Under the pieces are notes generated by a model. It had not been told where the DNA came from. It saw nothing but the letters and a program-made list of their open reading frames with translations, and did not search any database. From Marine Group II euryarchaeote MED-G38 (lineage in GTDB: Archaea; Thermoplasmatota; Poseidoniia; Poseidoniales; Thalassarchaeaceae), in the NCBI GenBank assembly GCA_002457145.1, contig NTJP01000002.1, forward strand, positions 1-33,582: a DNA stretch of 33,582 bases, written 5' to 3'. Position 1 is the first letter of the stretch; every line of letters starts with the position of its first letter. Below are positions 7,733 to 16,646 of the stretch, piece after piece. The position numbers and the translations under genes are program-made.

Positions 7733-10700
7733 ATGAAAGTCGCAAGTGGTATGCAGAGAGATAATAATCACCGTGACCGCAACATGAAGAGTGGTAAAGC
7801 AATAATGCTTGTTCTCATTATGGTATCTTCAACACTCATTGCATTGATACCTTCTGTTTACGCTTCACATACCACTCAATATGCAGTTCAACGAGATCCT
7901 TCTGCCATAGCAATAGGTGACTTAGATTGTGATGGAGATAATGACATTATTGCTGCAAGTACTATGGGGCATTTCCTTAGCGTTTTATATAACGATGGTT
8001 TTGGTACTGCAGAAAGCACTCCTACGGGAACTTTCGCCGATAGACAAGATATTTACATATCAAATAACGATACTCGTAGGGCAGGTTTTAGAGATACTGC
8101 TGATGGTACTAGGGCAGAGATAGCTGATGTAGATGGCGATGAAATAAATGATATTATTTACTATCAACAAAATATCAGGTTTGTTGGAGAATCATTTGTC
8201 AGACCTGCAAATCTTACTGTATTGAAAGGAGTTTGCGATGACCGTGTCAATTTATGGGAAGATATGGCGTCAATTACAGTTACTAACCCGTACCTTTTAG
8301 ACTTAGATGTCGCTGATATTAACGGAGATGGAAATGCTGATACAGTCTTTGCCACTCAAGATGCTACAGGAGCAAACCAATATATTCAAGTATACATGGG
8401 TCCAGATTATACTCTACCCATTAATCAACAAACTATTCCTGTCCCTCTCACAAATGGAATTTATACAGATCTCATGTTAGGCCATTGGGGAGAGACTGTC
8501 CAATCTAGCGGTACTCCTGGAATTCCTTCTACTGACTGCGAAGATCTTGACTTATGGCTTCTCCGCACTCCTCCATTCAATGTGGGTGTTGGATATTCTG
8601 TTGGCCATTTCGATAATATGACAGTTTTAGAATTCAATTGCCTTCCTACAGCAGGGAATGTATTCTTTTCCAATCCTATGGATCCTGCCGCTCAAGGGAT
8701 GCATGAGTTCAAATTAGATGCAGAACACAATTACCCGCTTTATGGGATAGATATAGCAGATACCACTCCTGATGATGAAGATAATGAGATTGATTTAATT
8801 GCAGTCATAGATGGAATAGAAGGTAGAGTAAACTATGCTACTAAATCTGGAAGTACTTGGAATACTCAAAATTACGTTAATGAATTAGGAGATTACCTTG
8901 GAGCATCACTGACTATTGCTGATGTCAATAGAGATGGAGAAATGGATTTCTTCATCCCAACAGAATTAACCTTGGAAATCATTCAAGATTCCTCTGCTCA
9001 AAATCAAACATATCTAAGTTTAGAAAATTTAAGAGCTACAAATACTGTAGAAATTATACTTGCTAATCCTGATGGAGCAGGTTATCTTCCTTCACTTTCA
9101 TTTGACGTCGGAAGACGCCCCAGTGTTGCAATGCCTGGTCAGTTACAAGGAGGTTCGGACAGTGCACTTGAAATTGTAATAGGACAGAGAGATTATGCAT
9201 ACAGATTTGCAAACAATGCGATGTGGCTTGATACTCAAGGTTGGCCAGGTGCAGGAGATTATCTTTCAGTTTTGACTTTGGATAATTTCGATTTAGGACT
9301 TACTGGAGTGACTATAGAACCCTCTTCTGTAGATCCTTCTACTGGTCAAGCGATGCTTGGAGAAGGCAATAGATGGGTCAATGTCACCGTCAGAAATACT
9401 GGCCTAAATGCAATTGCAAGTGGGAGTGTAGATGTCAATCTTCAAGTTAAAGAAGTACTCGGTGGTGACGATACAATAGTTTATTCAAATGACTTTGAAG
9501 ATGGCGATAATCCAACAATTAATATAGCAAATGCACAATTTTCTAAATATTCATACACCGGAGAATATCCAGAAGGACACTCATCTTGGCATCTTGAATC
9601 AAATTCTACGGCCGCTTCTGAAAATGTTTCTTGGTACGAAGCTGACAGTAATCCAACTACTTACTTTTGGGCTGGATTAGATTATGAAGATGAATCAGGA
9701 AATTATACTTCAGGATATGTTAATCATATGGATGAAGCATTAATATTGGAAAATATAGATTTAACAGGCGCAGATGCTGCATTTATGGATATTTCAATGA
9801 TGTGTAGTGCAGGCTTTTTTGAACTATTCTTGGCTGAGGCTTATTCAGTAGTTGAGAGGTGGTTGTATGAAGATGCATGTGGAATAGAAGTATGGAGTGA
9901 AGGTACTGGATGGAGGGAAGTCTCTAGAATGGGAGGATGGGATAATGAACGAGTTATACGCCTATATGCTCTTGACCAAGATCCTGAATATAACAACTAC
10001 AATGTCAACTTTGGAGGAAATAACTATGCTTCTGGATGGATAAATTATACTGAAGGAGGAGGTACTTCTGATGATCCATCCGAGACAGAATCAATAGATT
10101 TGACTCCTTATGCAGGAGAAGTAATAGATATAAGATTCAGATTCCGCAGCGGACTAGAGGGAACCGTAGGCCCAACAGGTTCTTCTGATAATTCAGGATT
10201 GGACGGATTCGCCTTCGATAATATAACGATAAGAAAAAGAAATGTCGAATTTGGAAACATTACTGATGCAAGTCAAGAATTATCATTTACCAATTTAGCC
10301 GCAGGTGAAAATCAAATAGTTCAGTTAAATGCAGATTTTATCGATAATAAGACATATTATATATCTACCTCTTTGAATAATGTGGATATAGTAAATCCGT
10401 CCGGTGCAGAAGATCAAGACGAAACTAATGATGAGATAAAATTCCAACTAACTGTAAAAAATCTCTTTGATCCCGGGCTAGCTGAAAGTGCATGGCCAAG
10501 TTTGGAAAATGGACAAAGATATGCTTCTGGAGAAAGAGATATTGAAGTTATGGTCCAAAATTGGGGCAATACGGTAGTTGATTTTGATGTGGAAGCATTC
10601 ATTCAAAATGCAGAACCAGAATTAATAGCAATTGAAGATTTTTCTGGATTTGAACCTATATGGTTTGATGATAACGATGTAGAGGGTTATGAAAACGGAA

Positions 10701-13700
10701 GTAGATTAGACGATTCATCAGGAAGTAATGCAATGCTACCTCAAAATGTTGGAATTTTTAATAGTGATGCATATTGGCTAGGTCACCCTAATGACGGGTA
10801 TGGCGATAGTTGGAACGAATCATTCTCTCTTGAACCGATTCCCGTTGGAGAATCGGGAGCAGATTTCACCTATTTGACGTTCGATTACTATGCTGAGGGA
10901 GATTTCTTGCAGAATAATCAAGGTCAAGTATTGGCCGAAAGAGACGTGGCGTTTTTAGAAATAGAATGGACAAAGGATGGAGAACTGTTTAATGGAGTAG
11001 TTTATGGAAGTTGGACCGATTTAAATGAAAATGGCCTTCTTCTCGCCAGAGGTTCAGGTGGTAATTTATATCATTATTGTGAGGACTTTGATGGTAACGG
11101 CTATGATGAAGTCGAATACTTCGGCGACCATTCTGATCAATATGATTCAGTTTCCTGGTATGATTCTGAGAGTTTAATGAAATCCGTAACATTAGATTTA
11201 ACACATATTACTGTATTAAATCAAACAAATGAAGACTCATTTACATGGACCGAAGAATGTACTACTTTAGCGGGCTCAGAGGTTTCTTTGACTTGGAGAT
11301 TTAGATCTAACGATGATGGTGTACATGGTAACGCAGGATTAGCAGGATTTGCTGTAGATAATATAAGGGTAGAGGAATTCACTTTCGAAGATGACGGTAC
11401 TTACTCAGTCCCTGTTACAGGCATGGATGCCTCAGAACGTCAAAAAGTAACTGTCACTAATCATGATTTTAATAGTGGAATTTACAAAATAGATGTCAAT
11501 ACTATTTTTAATAATTCAATAATTGATACTCCTTGGTACAATAAGTCAGAAGTAAACGTTGCTAACAATTTTTCGTCAATTATTCTTAGTATTGCCAGCG
11601 CAGACATTACATTGATGCAACCAAATGTCCTCGACTGTGCAACTGATATAACATACAAGTGCGTATATCCTACTAATCCGGATGGAGATTGGGAAAGTTC
11701 TCACGACTTCTCTGTCCCATTGTTAAATGGTGTTATCGCCGGTGAGTATATACTAACTATGAAGATAGTAGATTTGACAACAGGGGCTACCGTTCTTGAG
11801 AAAACAGCTGATAATGGGCCATTCGACTTAGAACCTCACAATAGGGCTACGGCTAATTGGTCTAGTCCCTATTCCGGTTGGGAAGATGGGCATTCATATA
11901 ATATCAGTTTCTCTGCTGTTTTAGGCTCTGATGGAGAAAAATCAGGAAATGACAGATACTTTGAAATATTATTCGAAGATGAAATAGATGTATTAATTCT
12001 ATCCAACCCAACAGATCAGAATCGACTACAGAGAGTTAAGATGGATTTAGAATCAATGGGTAAGTCCTATACTCAACTAAGAGTTAACGATTGGGAAATT
12101 TATGCAACTCCTGATTGGATTGAGCATTACGATAAAGTATTGATGCCTTGGCAAACCGATTACAATGTTGTTTATGGAAATTATTATAATATGATGTCTA
12201 CAAATAGAGATTCTGATGGTTTAAGTCTCACTCAAACTTTGGAATCTTACATGTATGATGGCGGAACAGTACAAATGCATTTAGGTCCATATAGGAATGA
12301 CTACATGCCAGAAAAATTACCTTTTGGAATTGATATTGCTATGAGGAATCAATATAATTTTACTATGGATAATAGAATAGGTTATGATAATATTTCCATT
12401 GAAGATCCTTTCCATCCAATTTTGAAAGATATCGATACTTCTGCATTGGCAATAGCCCATGGAGGGGACTATGTCGCATTATCAGGATTAGATATATCAC
12501 AAGTTTCTCAATCTCAAATGCCACAAGTTTGTGGCGGTAGAATAAATGAACCAAGTGGTACTTTCCATACGTTGATTAGGGATATTGACAATCCCACTCA
12601 ATCACTTATGTCAGTTTGTAATTATTATTCAGGCGGACTTATTGTAACTACAATGGACGTTGAAAATCCTAGTATGTCGGAGTCATTTAATGGAACTTCT
12701 ATTCCATTATTATCAAGAATGTTAGACTTCCATCTCACTCCATGGGAGGACTCTGATAGTAACGGTGAGCCTGATTTTGGCATCATTAGGGAAGGATTCC
12801 AAATGACTATTGATGGGAAACAACCAATTTTCGATGGAGCTTTAGGTAATTATAGAACTACTGCCATAAAAAGTAATGCAAATTTATCATTTAGTTTCGA
12901 TACCGATGTAGAAGGGATTTTTGCAGATTGGACCTTAGAATCCGGAAATAATGATTCAGTAACGGATTGGAATGGAGATATTTTAGATGCAGGTAAAATA
13001 AGTTCTAGGCACCAAGAAGATAAATCTATTCCTATCAATGCCACATTCTGTGTTTCTGATGCCAATTCTGATACAGGTTGCAAAATAGATGCTCAATGGA
13101 TATTGAGCTTATATCTTCATAATGAATTAGGACATACTAGGACAGCAAAGATAACTCTGTACACTAACGATGTAGATGCTGATTCTACAGCTCCTATTGC
13201 AAGTGCTTCTATCATAAATAATGCTATATCTTTAGAAAATCTAGAATTTTCTGAGACAAAACGTGTCCCAATAGGTGTAGACAGTAATAATGATCCAGTG
13301 TATGAGGAGTATCCAGTTTATATTGTTCGTTTATCGGAATCTGGAGATACGACTATATCATTTACTGCGGAGAATAGTAGTGACGTAGGAACAGGAATAA
13401 AGACATTCATTTGGACAATGGTCGATGATGTTCAGCTCGATATGGTTGGTCAAGTATCAAACACTAAGCATACATTCGAACTCCCAATAGGAGCAGGCCC
13501 GGAATGGAGCTACACATTCAAAAACGTAACATCAAACGGCATTCAATCTAATCAAGTCAGAATGGAGTTACAGGTTAAAGACTATACAGGTTTGACAAGT
13601 GAAAAATTCAGACTTTTCTTCATTGTTGTTGGAGAATTATTTGGAGACGAACCTCCTGTGGTAGATTCAGATAATCTATTCACAACCGATGGACAAAGAT

Positions 13701-14341
13701 TTGATGCTTTAGACGCACTTGATATATTAGAAATATCAGGAATTGTAACAGGTGGTGCTGAAGAAGATTGTAATGTTGTTGTCGAAATATCGCTGAATGA
13801 TAATGCAATATTTGACAAAGGCGATGCATCCAAAACTACACAAAAACAATTAGGCCTATATGATAAGATAACTGGATTATGCGATGGAGATTCTTATCTA
13901 TTATCTCTAAATATTTCTCATCTTTATGATGAAAATGAGGGCAATACTGGAGATATTTTTGTTAGAGTTTCTGAGGGAAGTTATGTAATAGAGGATTCAA
14001 TTGCAATATTTACGCTACCTAGGTCTACAGATAATTGTGCCCAAAATCCGGATTCTTGCGAGTCAGAAGAAAGTAGTAATACCCTAATATTTAGTGGAAT
14101 TGCTGCTTTGGTATTACTTCTCGTAGTTGGGGCTACTTTAGTTTTGAGAAATAGATCCTCTTCTGAAGATGATTTGAGTGAAGACTCCATAGAAGTATTT
14201 GGTGGAGTTGAGCAAATGGATCCAATAGAGGCTTATGTCCAACAAATGGTTGGACAGGGATATGAGGAGAGTGTGGCTAGGCAATATGCTGAACAATACT
14301 ATGCCCAATATTATGAGCAACAACGACAAGGCAAAAGTTGA
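7733..14341 (+). CDS. Giant secreted, C-terminally membrane-anchored surface protein (FG-GAP/VCBS-like and CARDB-like repeats)
   Basis: A protein of about 2200 residues. The frame opens at 7667 inside the previous gene, so ATG 7733 (or 7784) is the likelier start. A signal peptide ends near residue 44 (IALIPSVYA). Residues about 60-420 hold calcium-loop repeats of the FG-GAP/VCBS kind: DLDCDGDNDI, DVDGDEINDI, DINGDGNADT, DVNRDGEMDF. Two CARDB-like strands start near 547 and 934 (VTVRNTG, VMVQNWGN). Each is followed by a jelly-roll-like module ending in DNI motifs (FAFDNI near 826, FAVDNI near 1206), which suggests an internal duplication. Residues about 1418-1665 resemble a Rossmann or glutaminase-like fold (DVLILSNP start). 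One membrane helix lies at 2118-2139, followed by a 63-residue acidic cytoplasmic tail. It probably works in the cell surface, in adhesion or polymer capture; no catalytic site is certain. Confidence 0.9.
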   Translation: MKVASGMQRDNNHRDRNMKSGKAIMLVLIMVSSTLIALIPSVYASHTTQYAVQRDPSAIAIGDLDCDGDNDIIAASTMGHFLSVLYNDGFGTAESTPTGTFADRQDIYISNNDTRRAGFRDTADGTRAEIADVDGDEINDIIYYQQNIRFVGESFVRPANLTVLKGVCDDRVNLWEDMASITVTNPYLLDLDVADINGDGNADTVFATQDATGANQYIQVYMGPDYTLPINQQTIPVPLTNGIYTDLMLGHWGETVQSSGTPGIPSTDCEDLDLWLLRTPPFNVGVGYSVGHFDNMTVLEFNCLPTAGNVFFSNPMDPAAQGMHEFKLDAEHNYPLYGIDIADTTPDDEDNEIDLIAVIDGIEGRVNYATKSGSTWNTQNYVNELGDYLGASLTIADVNRDGEMDFFIPTELTLEIIQDSSAQNQTYLSLENLRATNTVEIILANPDGAGYLPSLSFDVGRRPSVAMPGQLQGGSDSALEIVIGQRDYAYRFANNAMWLDTQGWPGAGDYLSVLTLDNFDLGLTGVTIEPSSVDPSTGQAMLGEGNRWVNVTVRNTGLNAIASGSVDVNLQVKEVLGGDDTIVYSNDFEDGDNPTINIANAQFSKYSYTGEYPEGHSSWHLESNSTAASENVSWYEADSNPTTYFWAGLDYEDESGNYTSGYVNHMDEALILENIDLTGADAAFMDISMMCSAGFFELFLAEAYSVVERWLYEDACGIEVWSEGTGWREVSRMGGWDNERVIRLYALDQDPEYNNYNVNFGGNNYASGWINYTEGGGTSDDPSETESIDLTPYAGEVIDIRFRFRSGLEGTVGPTGSSDNSGLDGFAFDNITIRKRNVEFGNITDASQELSFTNLAAGENQIVQLNADFIDNKTYYISTSLNNVDIVNPSGAEDQDETNDEIKFQLTVKNLFDPGLAESAWPSLENGQRYASGERDIEVMVQNWGNTVVDFDVEAFIQNAEPELIAIEDFSGFEPIWFDDNDVEGYENGSRLDDSSGSNAMLPQNVGIFNSDAYWLGHPNDGYGDSWNESFSLEPIPVGESGADFTYLTFDYYAEGDFLQNNQGQVLAERDVAFLEIEWTKDGELFNGVVYGSWTDLNENGLLLARGSGGNLYHYCEDFDGNGYDEVEYFGDHSDQYDSVSWYDSESLMKSVTLDLTHITVLNQTNEDSFTWTEECTTLAGSEVSLTWRFRSNDDGVHGNAGLAGFAVDNIRVEEFTFEDDGTYSVPVTGMDASERQKVTVTNHDFNSGIYKIDVNTIFNNSIIDTPWYNKSEVNVANNFSSIILSIASADITLMQPNVLDCATDITYKCVYPTNPDGDWESSHDFSVPLLNGVIAGEYILTMKIVDLTTGATVLEKTADNGPFDLEPHNRATANWSSPYSGWEDGHSYNISFSAVLGSDGEKSGNDRYFEILFEDEIDVLILSNPTDQNRLQRVKMDLESMGKSYTQLRVNDWEIYATPDWIEHYDKVLMPWQTDYNVVYGNYYNMMSTNRDSDGLSLTQTLESYMYDGGTVQMHLGPYRNDYMPEKLPFGIDIAMRNQYNFTMDNRIGYDNISIEDPFHPILKDIDTSALAIAHGGDYVALSGLDISQVSQSQMPQVCGGRINEPSGTFHTLIRDIDNPTQSLMSVCNYYSGGLIVTTMDVENPSMSESFNGTSIPLLSRMLDFHLTPWEDSDSNGEPDFGIIREGFQMTIDGKQPIFDGALGNYRTTAIKSNANLSFSFDTDVEGIFADWTLESGNNDSVTDWNGDILDAGKISSRHQEDKSIPINATFCVSDANSDTGCKIDAQWILSLYLHNELGHTRTAKITLYTNDVDADSTAPIASASIINNAISLENLEFSETKRVPIGVDSNNDPVYEEYPVYIVRLSESGDTTISFTAENSSDVGTGIKTFIWTMVDDVQLDMVGQVSNTKHTFELPIGAGPEWSYTFKNVTSNGIQSNQVRMELQVKDYTGLTSEKFRLFFIVVGELFGDEPPVVDSDNLFTTDGQRFDALDALDILEISGIVTGGAEEDCNVVVEISLNDNAIFDKGDASKTTQKQLGLYDKITGLCDGDSYLLSLNISHLYDENEGNTGDIFVRVSEGSYVIEDSIAIFTLPRSTDNCAQNPDSCESEESSNTLIFSGIAALVLLLVVGATLVLRNRSSSEDDLSEDSIEVFGGVEQMDPIEAYVQQMVGQGYEESVARQYAEQYYAQYYEQQRQGKS

Positions 14342-14392
14342 CAAAAATAATTAGGGAATACTCCGCAGTTAACTTTCATTTATTGATTATTA

Positions 14393-15532
14393 CTAAGAGC
14401 TTAATTCTCTACTAATGATTAATCTTTGTATCTGGCTTGTACCTTCAAATATTTGATAGACTTTTGCACCCCTCATTCTTCGAGCAACGGGATATTCTTC
14501 AGAATAACCATATCCTCCAAAAACCTGTACCGCGTCCGTAGTTACTTCCATACATATATCAGCTGCGAATCTTTTGGCATGTGCAGCTTCCAGTGTATTT
14601 CGATTTCCATTATCTAAAACTGATGCCGCTTTCCAACATAATAGTCGCGCAGCTTCTATTTTAGTGGCCATATCTGCTATCATAAAGGATATCGATTGAT
14701 GACTAAAAATAGGCTTTCCCATTGTTTCACGTTCTTTTGAGTATTGCAATGCTTCTTCCATAGCACCTCTGGCATTCCCTACTGCATGTGATGATATTGC
14801 CGGTCTAGAATGATCAAATGCTTTCATGGCATTAATCCAACCATCATTTTCCCTACCTCCAATTAGATTTTCAATTGGTACTCTAACATCAGTAAATGTA
14901 ACAGAACGAGTATCAGAACATCTTTGCCCCATATTCATTTCCTTTTTACCTAATTCTATACCTTCTGAATCTGCATCTATGATGAAGCCACTCATTCCTT
15001 TATATCCTGCCTTCTTATTTGTATACGCCAATACGAAGAACCACTCTGCATGACCAGCTCCTGTAATCCACATTTTACTCCCATTAATTATATATTCATC
15101 CCCTTCTCTTACTGCTTCAGTTTTTATTCCTCTTACGTCACTTCCTGCATTTGGTTCTGTAACGCAGTATGATGCAATGACTCCATTAGCAGTTTTAGAG
15201 AGATATTTTTCTTTTTGCTCTTCAGTCCCTCCAGTAATTATTGGATAAGATGCTAGTATGGTACTGCCAGCAGCAGTTGCAAAACCAGGATCTCCTCTTC
15301 CAATTTCTTCAGAAATAATGACGTCTTCTATTGACCCCATCCCTCCTCCTCCATATTTTTCAGGAATCTTGACTGTTAATAGTCCAATATCTGAAGCATT
15401 TTTTATCGCTTCCAAAGGATATATACTTTCTAAATCCCATTTAGATGCATTTGGTATTATTTCTTCATCTACAAAATCACGAGCAAGCTGTTGCAACATC
15501 TTTTGCTCTTCTGATAACCTAAAGTCTACCAC
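14393..15532 (-). CDS. Acyl-CoA dehydrogenase
   Basis: This 379-residue FAD enzyme introduces the alpha-beta double bond of acyl-CoA in fatty-acid or branched-chain acyl-CoA oxidation. The family signatures are CVTEPNAGSD (FAD and substrate loop), GSKMWITGAG, the second signature around FGGYGYSEEYP, and EGTSQIQ, whose Glu (E363) is the usual catalytic base. Length is standard for the short/medium/isovaleryl group, but chain-length preference cannot be read from sequence. The start is GTG 15532, because the family N terminus DFRLSEEQ follows directly and no in-frame ATG lies nearby. The gene runs from the cold-shock gene side towards the giant protein gene, with which it converges across 51 bases. 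No partner ETF genes are in the window. Confidence 0.94.
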   Translation of the reverse strand: MVDFRLSEEQKMLQQLARDFVDEEIIPNASKWDLESIYPLEAIKNASDIGLLTVKIPEKYGGGGMGSIEDVIISEEIGRGDPGFATAAGSTILASYPIITGGTEEQKEKYLSKTANGVIASYCVTEPNAGSDVRGIKTEAVREGDEYIINGSKMWITGAGHAEWFFVLAYTNKKAGYKGMSGFIIDADSEGIELGKKEMNMGQRCSDTRSVTFTDVRVPIENLIGGRENDGWINAMKAFDHSRPAISSHAVGNARGAMEEALQYSKERETMGKPIFSHQSISFMIADMATKIEAARLLCWKAASVLDNGNRNTLEAAHAKRFAADICMEVTTDAVQVFGGYGYSEEYPVARRMRGAKVYQIFEGTSQIQRLIISRELSS

Positions 15533-15590
15533 GACATTTGCGTAGTGTCTCCTCTTTTAGAGGTACAGGTAGTAATATCTCCAATATTCA

Positions 15591-15602
15591 AGATATTTAT
15601 TC
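15591..15602 (-). promoter_or_regulatory. Possible TATA box for the acyl-CoA dehydrogenase gene
   Basis: Read on the minus strand, an AATAAATATC-like element lies in the 91-base gap after the cold-shock gene, about 60 bases before the GTG at 15532. Transcription from it would give a leader of roughly 35 bases. The GAGGAG on that leader lies about 16 bases from the GTG, rather far for a ribosome site. Confidence 0.3.
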
Positions 15603-15623
15603 TATGTGAAAGTAAAATTATCT

Positions 15624-15815
15624 TTAATCGATCTTTTTTACATTGACTGCATTAGGGCCTTTCGGACCTTCTCCAACCTCAAATTCGACAGAGTCTCCAT
15701 CAGTGAGTTCTCCTTCAACTTGGGATTTATGTACAAATAAATCATCTCCCTCATCTCTTTCAATAAATCCGAATCCTTTAATTCGATTAAACCATTTTAC
15801 TGTTCCTTGTGCCAT
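15624..15815 (-). CDS. Cold-shock domain protein (CspA family)
   Basis: This 63-residue single-stranded nucleic-acid-binding protein is a complete bacterial-type cold-shock domain, with RNP1 KGFGFIE at residues 13-19 and RNP2 LFVH at 26-29 (VFVH in most relatives). The N-terminal GTVKWFN and C-terminal GPNAVNV strands are typical. Such proteins melt or chaperone RNA at low temperature and occur in mesophilic and psychrotolerant archaea by transfer from bacteria. The frame continues upstream to 15905, but the extra 30 residues do not belong to the family. ATG 15815 has AGGA (15820-15823) 4 bases upstream. A TATATAT box at 15858-15864 would give a leader of about 20 bases. Confidence 0.95.
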   Translation of the reverse strand: MAQGTVKWFNRIKGFGFIERDEGDDLFVHKSQVEGELTDGDSVEFEVGEGPKGPNAVNVKKID

Positions 15816-15856
15816 ATTATCCTGTTCCACCATCATGTAGTATTTCATGTTACCTT

Positions 15857-15866
15857 GTATATATGT
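15857..15866 (-). promoter_or_regulatory. TATA box of the cold-shock gene
   Basis: The minus strand reads CATATATACA here. It lies 43-49 bases before ATG 15815, predicting transcription start near 15834-15838 and a leader of about 20 bases that carries the AGGA ribosome site. This differs from the leaderless spacing of several neighbours. Confidence 0.45.
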
Positions 15867-15940
15867 GAATAGTAACGTTATTACTATGATGCAAATAATA
15901 TCCAATTAATAAATTTATTATTTATTTAGGACAATATTCA

Positions 15941-15951
15941 TTTGTATAATT
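15941..15951 (+). promoter_or_regulatory. TATA box of the aquaporin-like gene
   Basis: TTTGTATAATT lies 19-29 bases before ATG 15970, so the transcript would be leaderless or nearly so, and no Shine-Dalgarno is visible. The stretch 15900-15930 is almost pure A/T and is shared with the divergent cold-shock gene. Confidence 0.45.
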
Positions 15952-15969
15952 GCCATCTAGTGAATTAAG

Positions 15970-16635
15970 ATGACCGCCGCACTACCTCACAAACTATTCG
16001 CTGAATTTATTGGAACATTCTTTCTTACACTCACTATATGCCTAACGGCAGTTTTTGCCACTTCCGGAGAAACAAGTGCTGCTTTTCCAATTGCTGCAGT
16101 ACTCATGTTGATGATTTATTCTCTTGGTCATATTTCTGGTGCCCATTTTAACCCAGCCGTTACTCTAAGTATTTGGATGGGAGAAAAAATCAATAGAATA
16201 AATGCCTTGCTGTATATAGTAATACAGACAATAGCAGGAATAATTGGTGCTTTATGTTCTATAATAATTTATTATGGAGAATTTCAAACATCGTATAAAC
16301 TAGTATCATTATTGGATAATAATAATTTTATTTCTATAATGTTATCAGAATATATTTTTACCTTTGCTCTGGTATTTGTAATTTTTAATGTAGCTGTTTC
16401 CCAAAAGACTGCCGGAAATAATTATTTTGGCGTGGCAATAGCATCAGTAGTTTTTACTGGTGCACTCACTGTTGGAACAGTTTCAATGGCATCTTTCAAT
16501 CCTGCAGTTTCTATTTCTTTGGTTGCTGTTGGTAAACTAAAATTAAAAGAAATATTATGGTTACATATTACGCCTCAAATATTTGGAGCTATAAGCGCTA
16601 TGTATGCATACAGTTACATTGAGGAAAATAATTAG
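15970..16635 (+). CDS. Aquaporin/glycerol-facilitator family channel with altered selectivity filter
   Basis: This 221-residue membrane protein shows the six-helix, two-half-helix pattern of the MIP family. Both NPA boxes are intact: HISGAHFNPAVT (N61) and SFNPAVSIS (N177). The family normally has Arg straight after the second NPA, where it forms the ar/R selectivity filter; here that residue is V180. By spacing from the second NPA, the other loop and helix-5 filter positions look small (A174, A165). The constriction should therefore be wider and uncharged, and the solute cannot be assigned (water, ammonia, small neutral solutes and others are possible). The gene converges on icmF with only 11 bases between stops. 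Confidence 0.9.
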   Translation: MTAALPHKLFAEFIGTFFLTLTICLTAVFATSGETSAAFPIAAVLMLMIYSLGHISGAHFNPAVTLSIWMGEKINRINALLYIVIQTIAGIIGALCSIIIYYGEFQTSYKLVSLLDNNNFISIMLSEYIFTFALVFVIFNVAVSQKTAGNNYFGVAIASVVFTGALTVGTVSMASFNPAVSISLVAVGKLKLKEILWLHITPQIFGAISAMYAYSYIEENN

Positions 16636-16646
16636 TAATATTAATA

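Noticed and set aside
13582-14190. Minus-strand frames opposite the end of the giant protein
   Set aside because: They are short, rich in Ser/Leu as expected for antisense of an acidic protein, and have no family match.
15816-15905. A 30-residue N-terminal extension of the cold-shock protein
   Set aside because: The family starts at MAQGTVKWF, a ribosome site precedes that ATG, and the TATA box lies inside the supposed extension.
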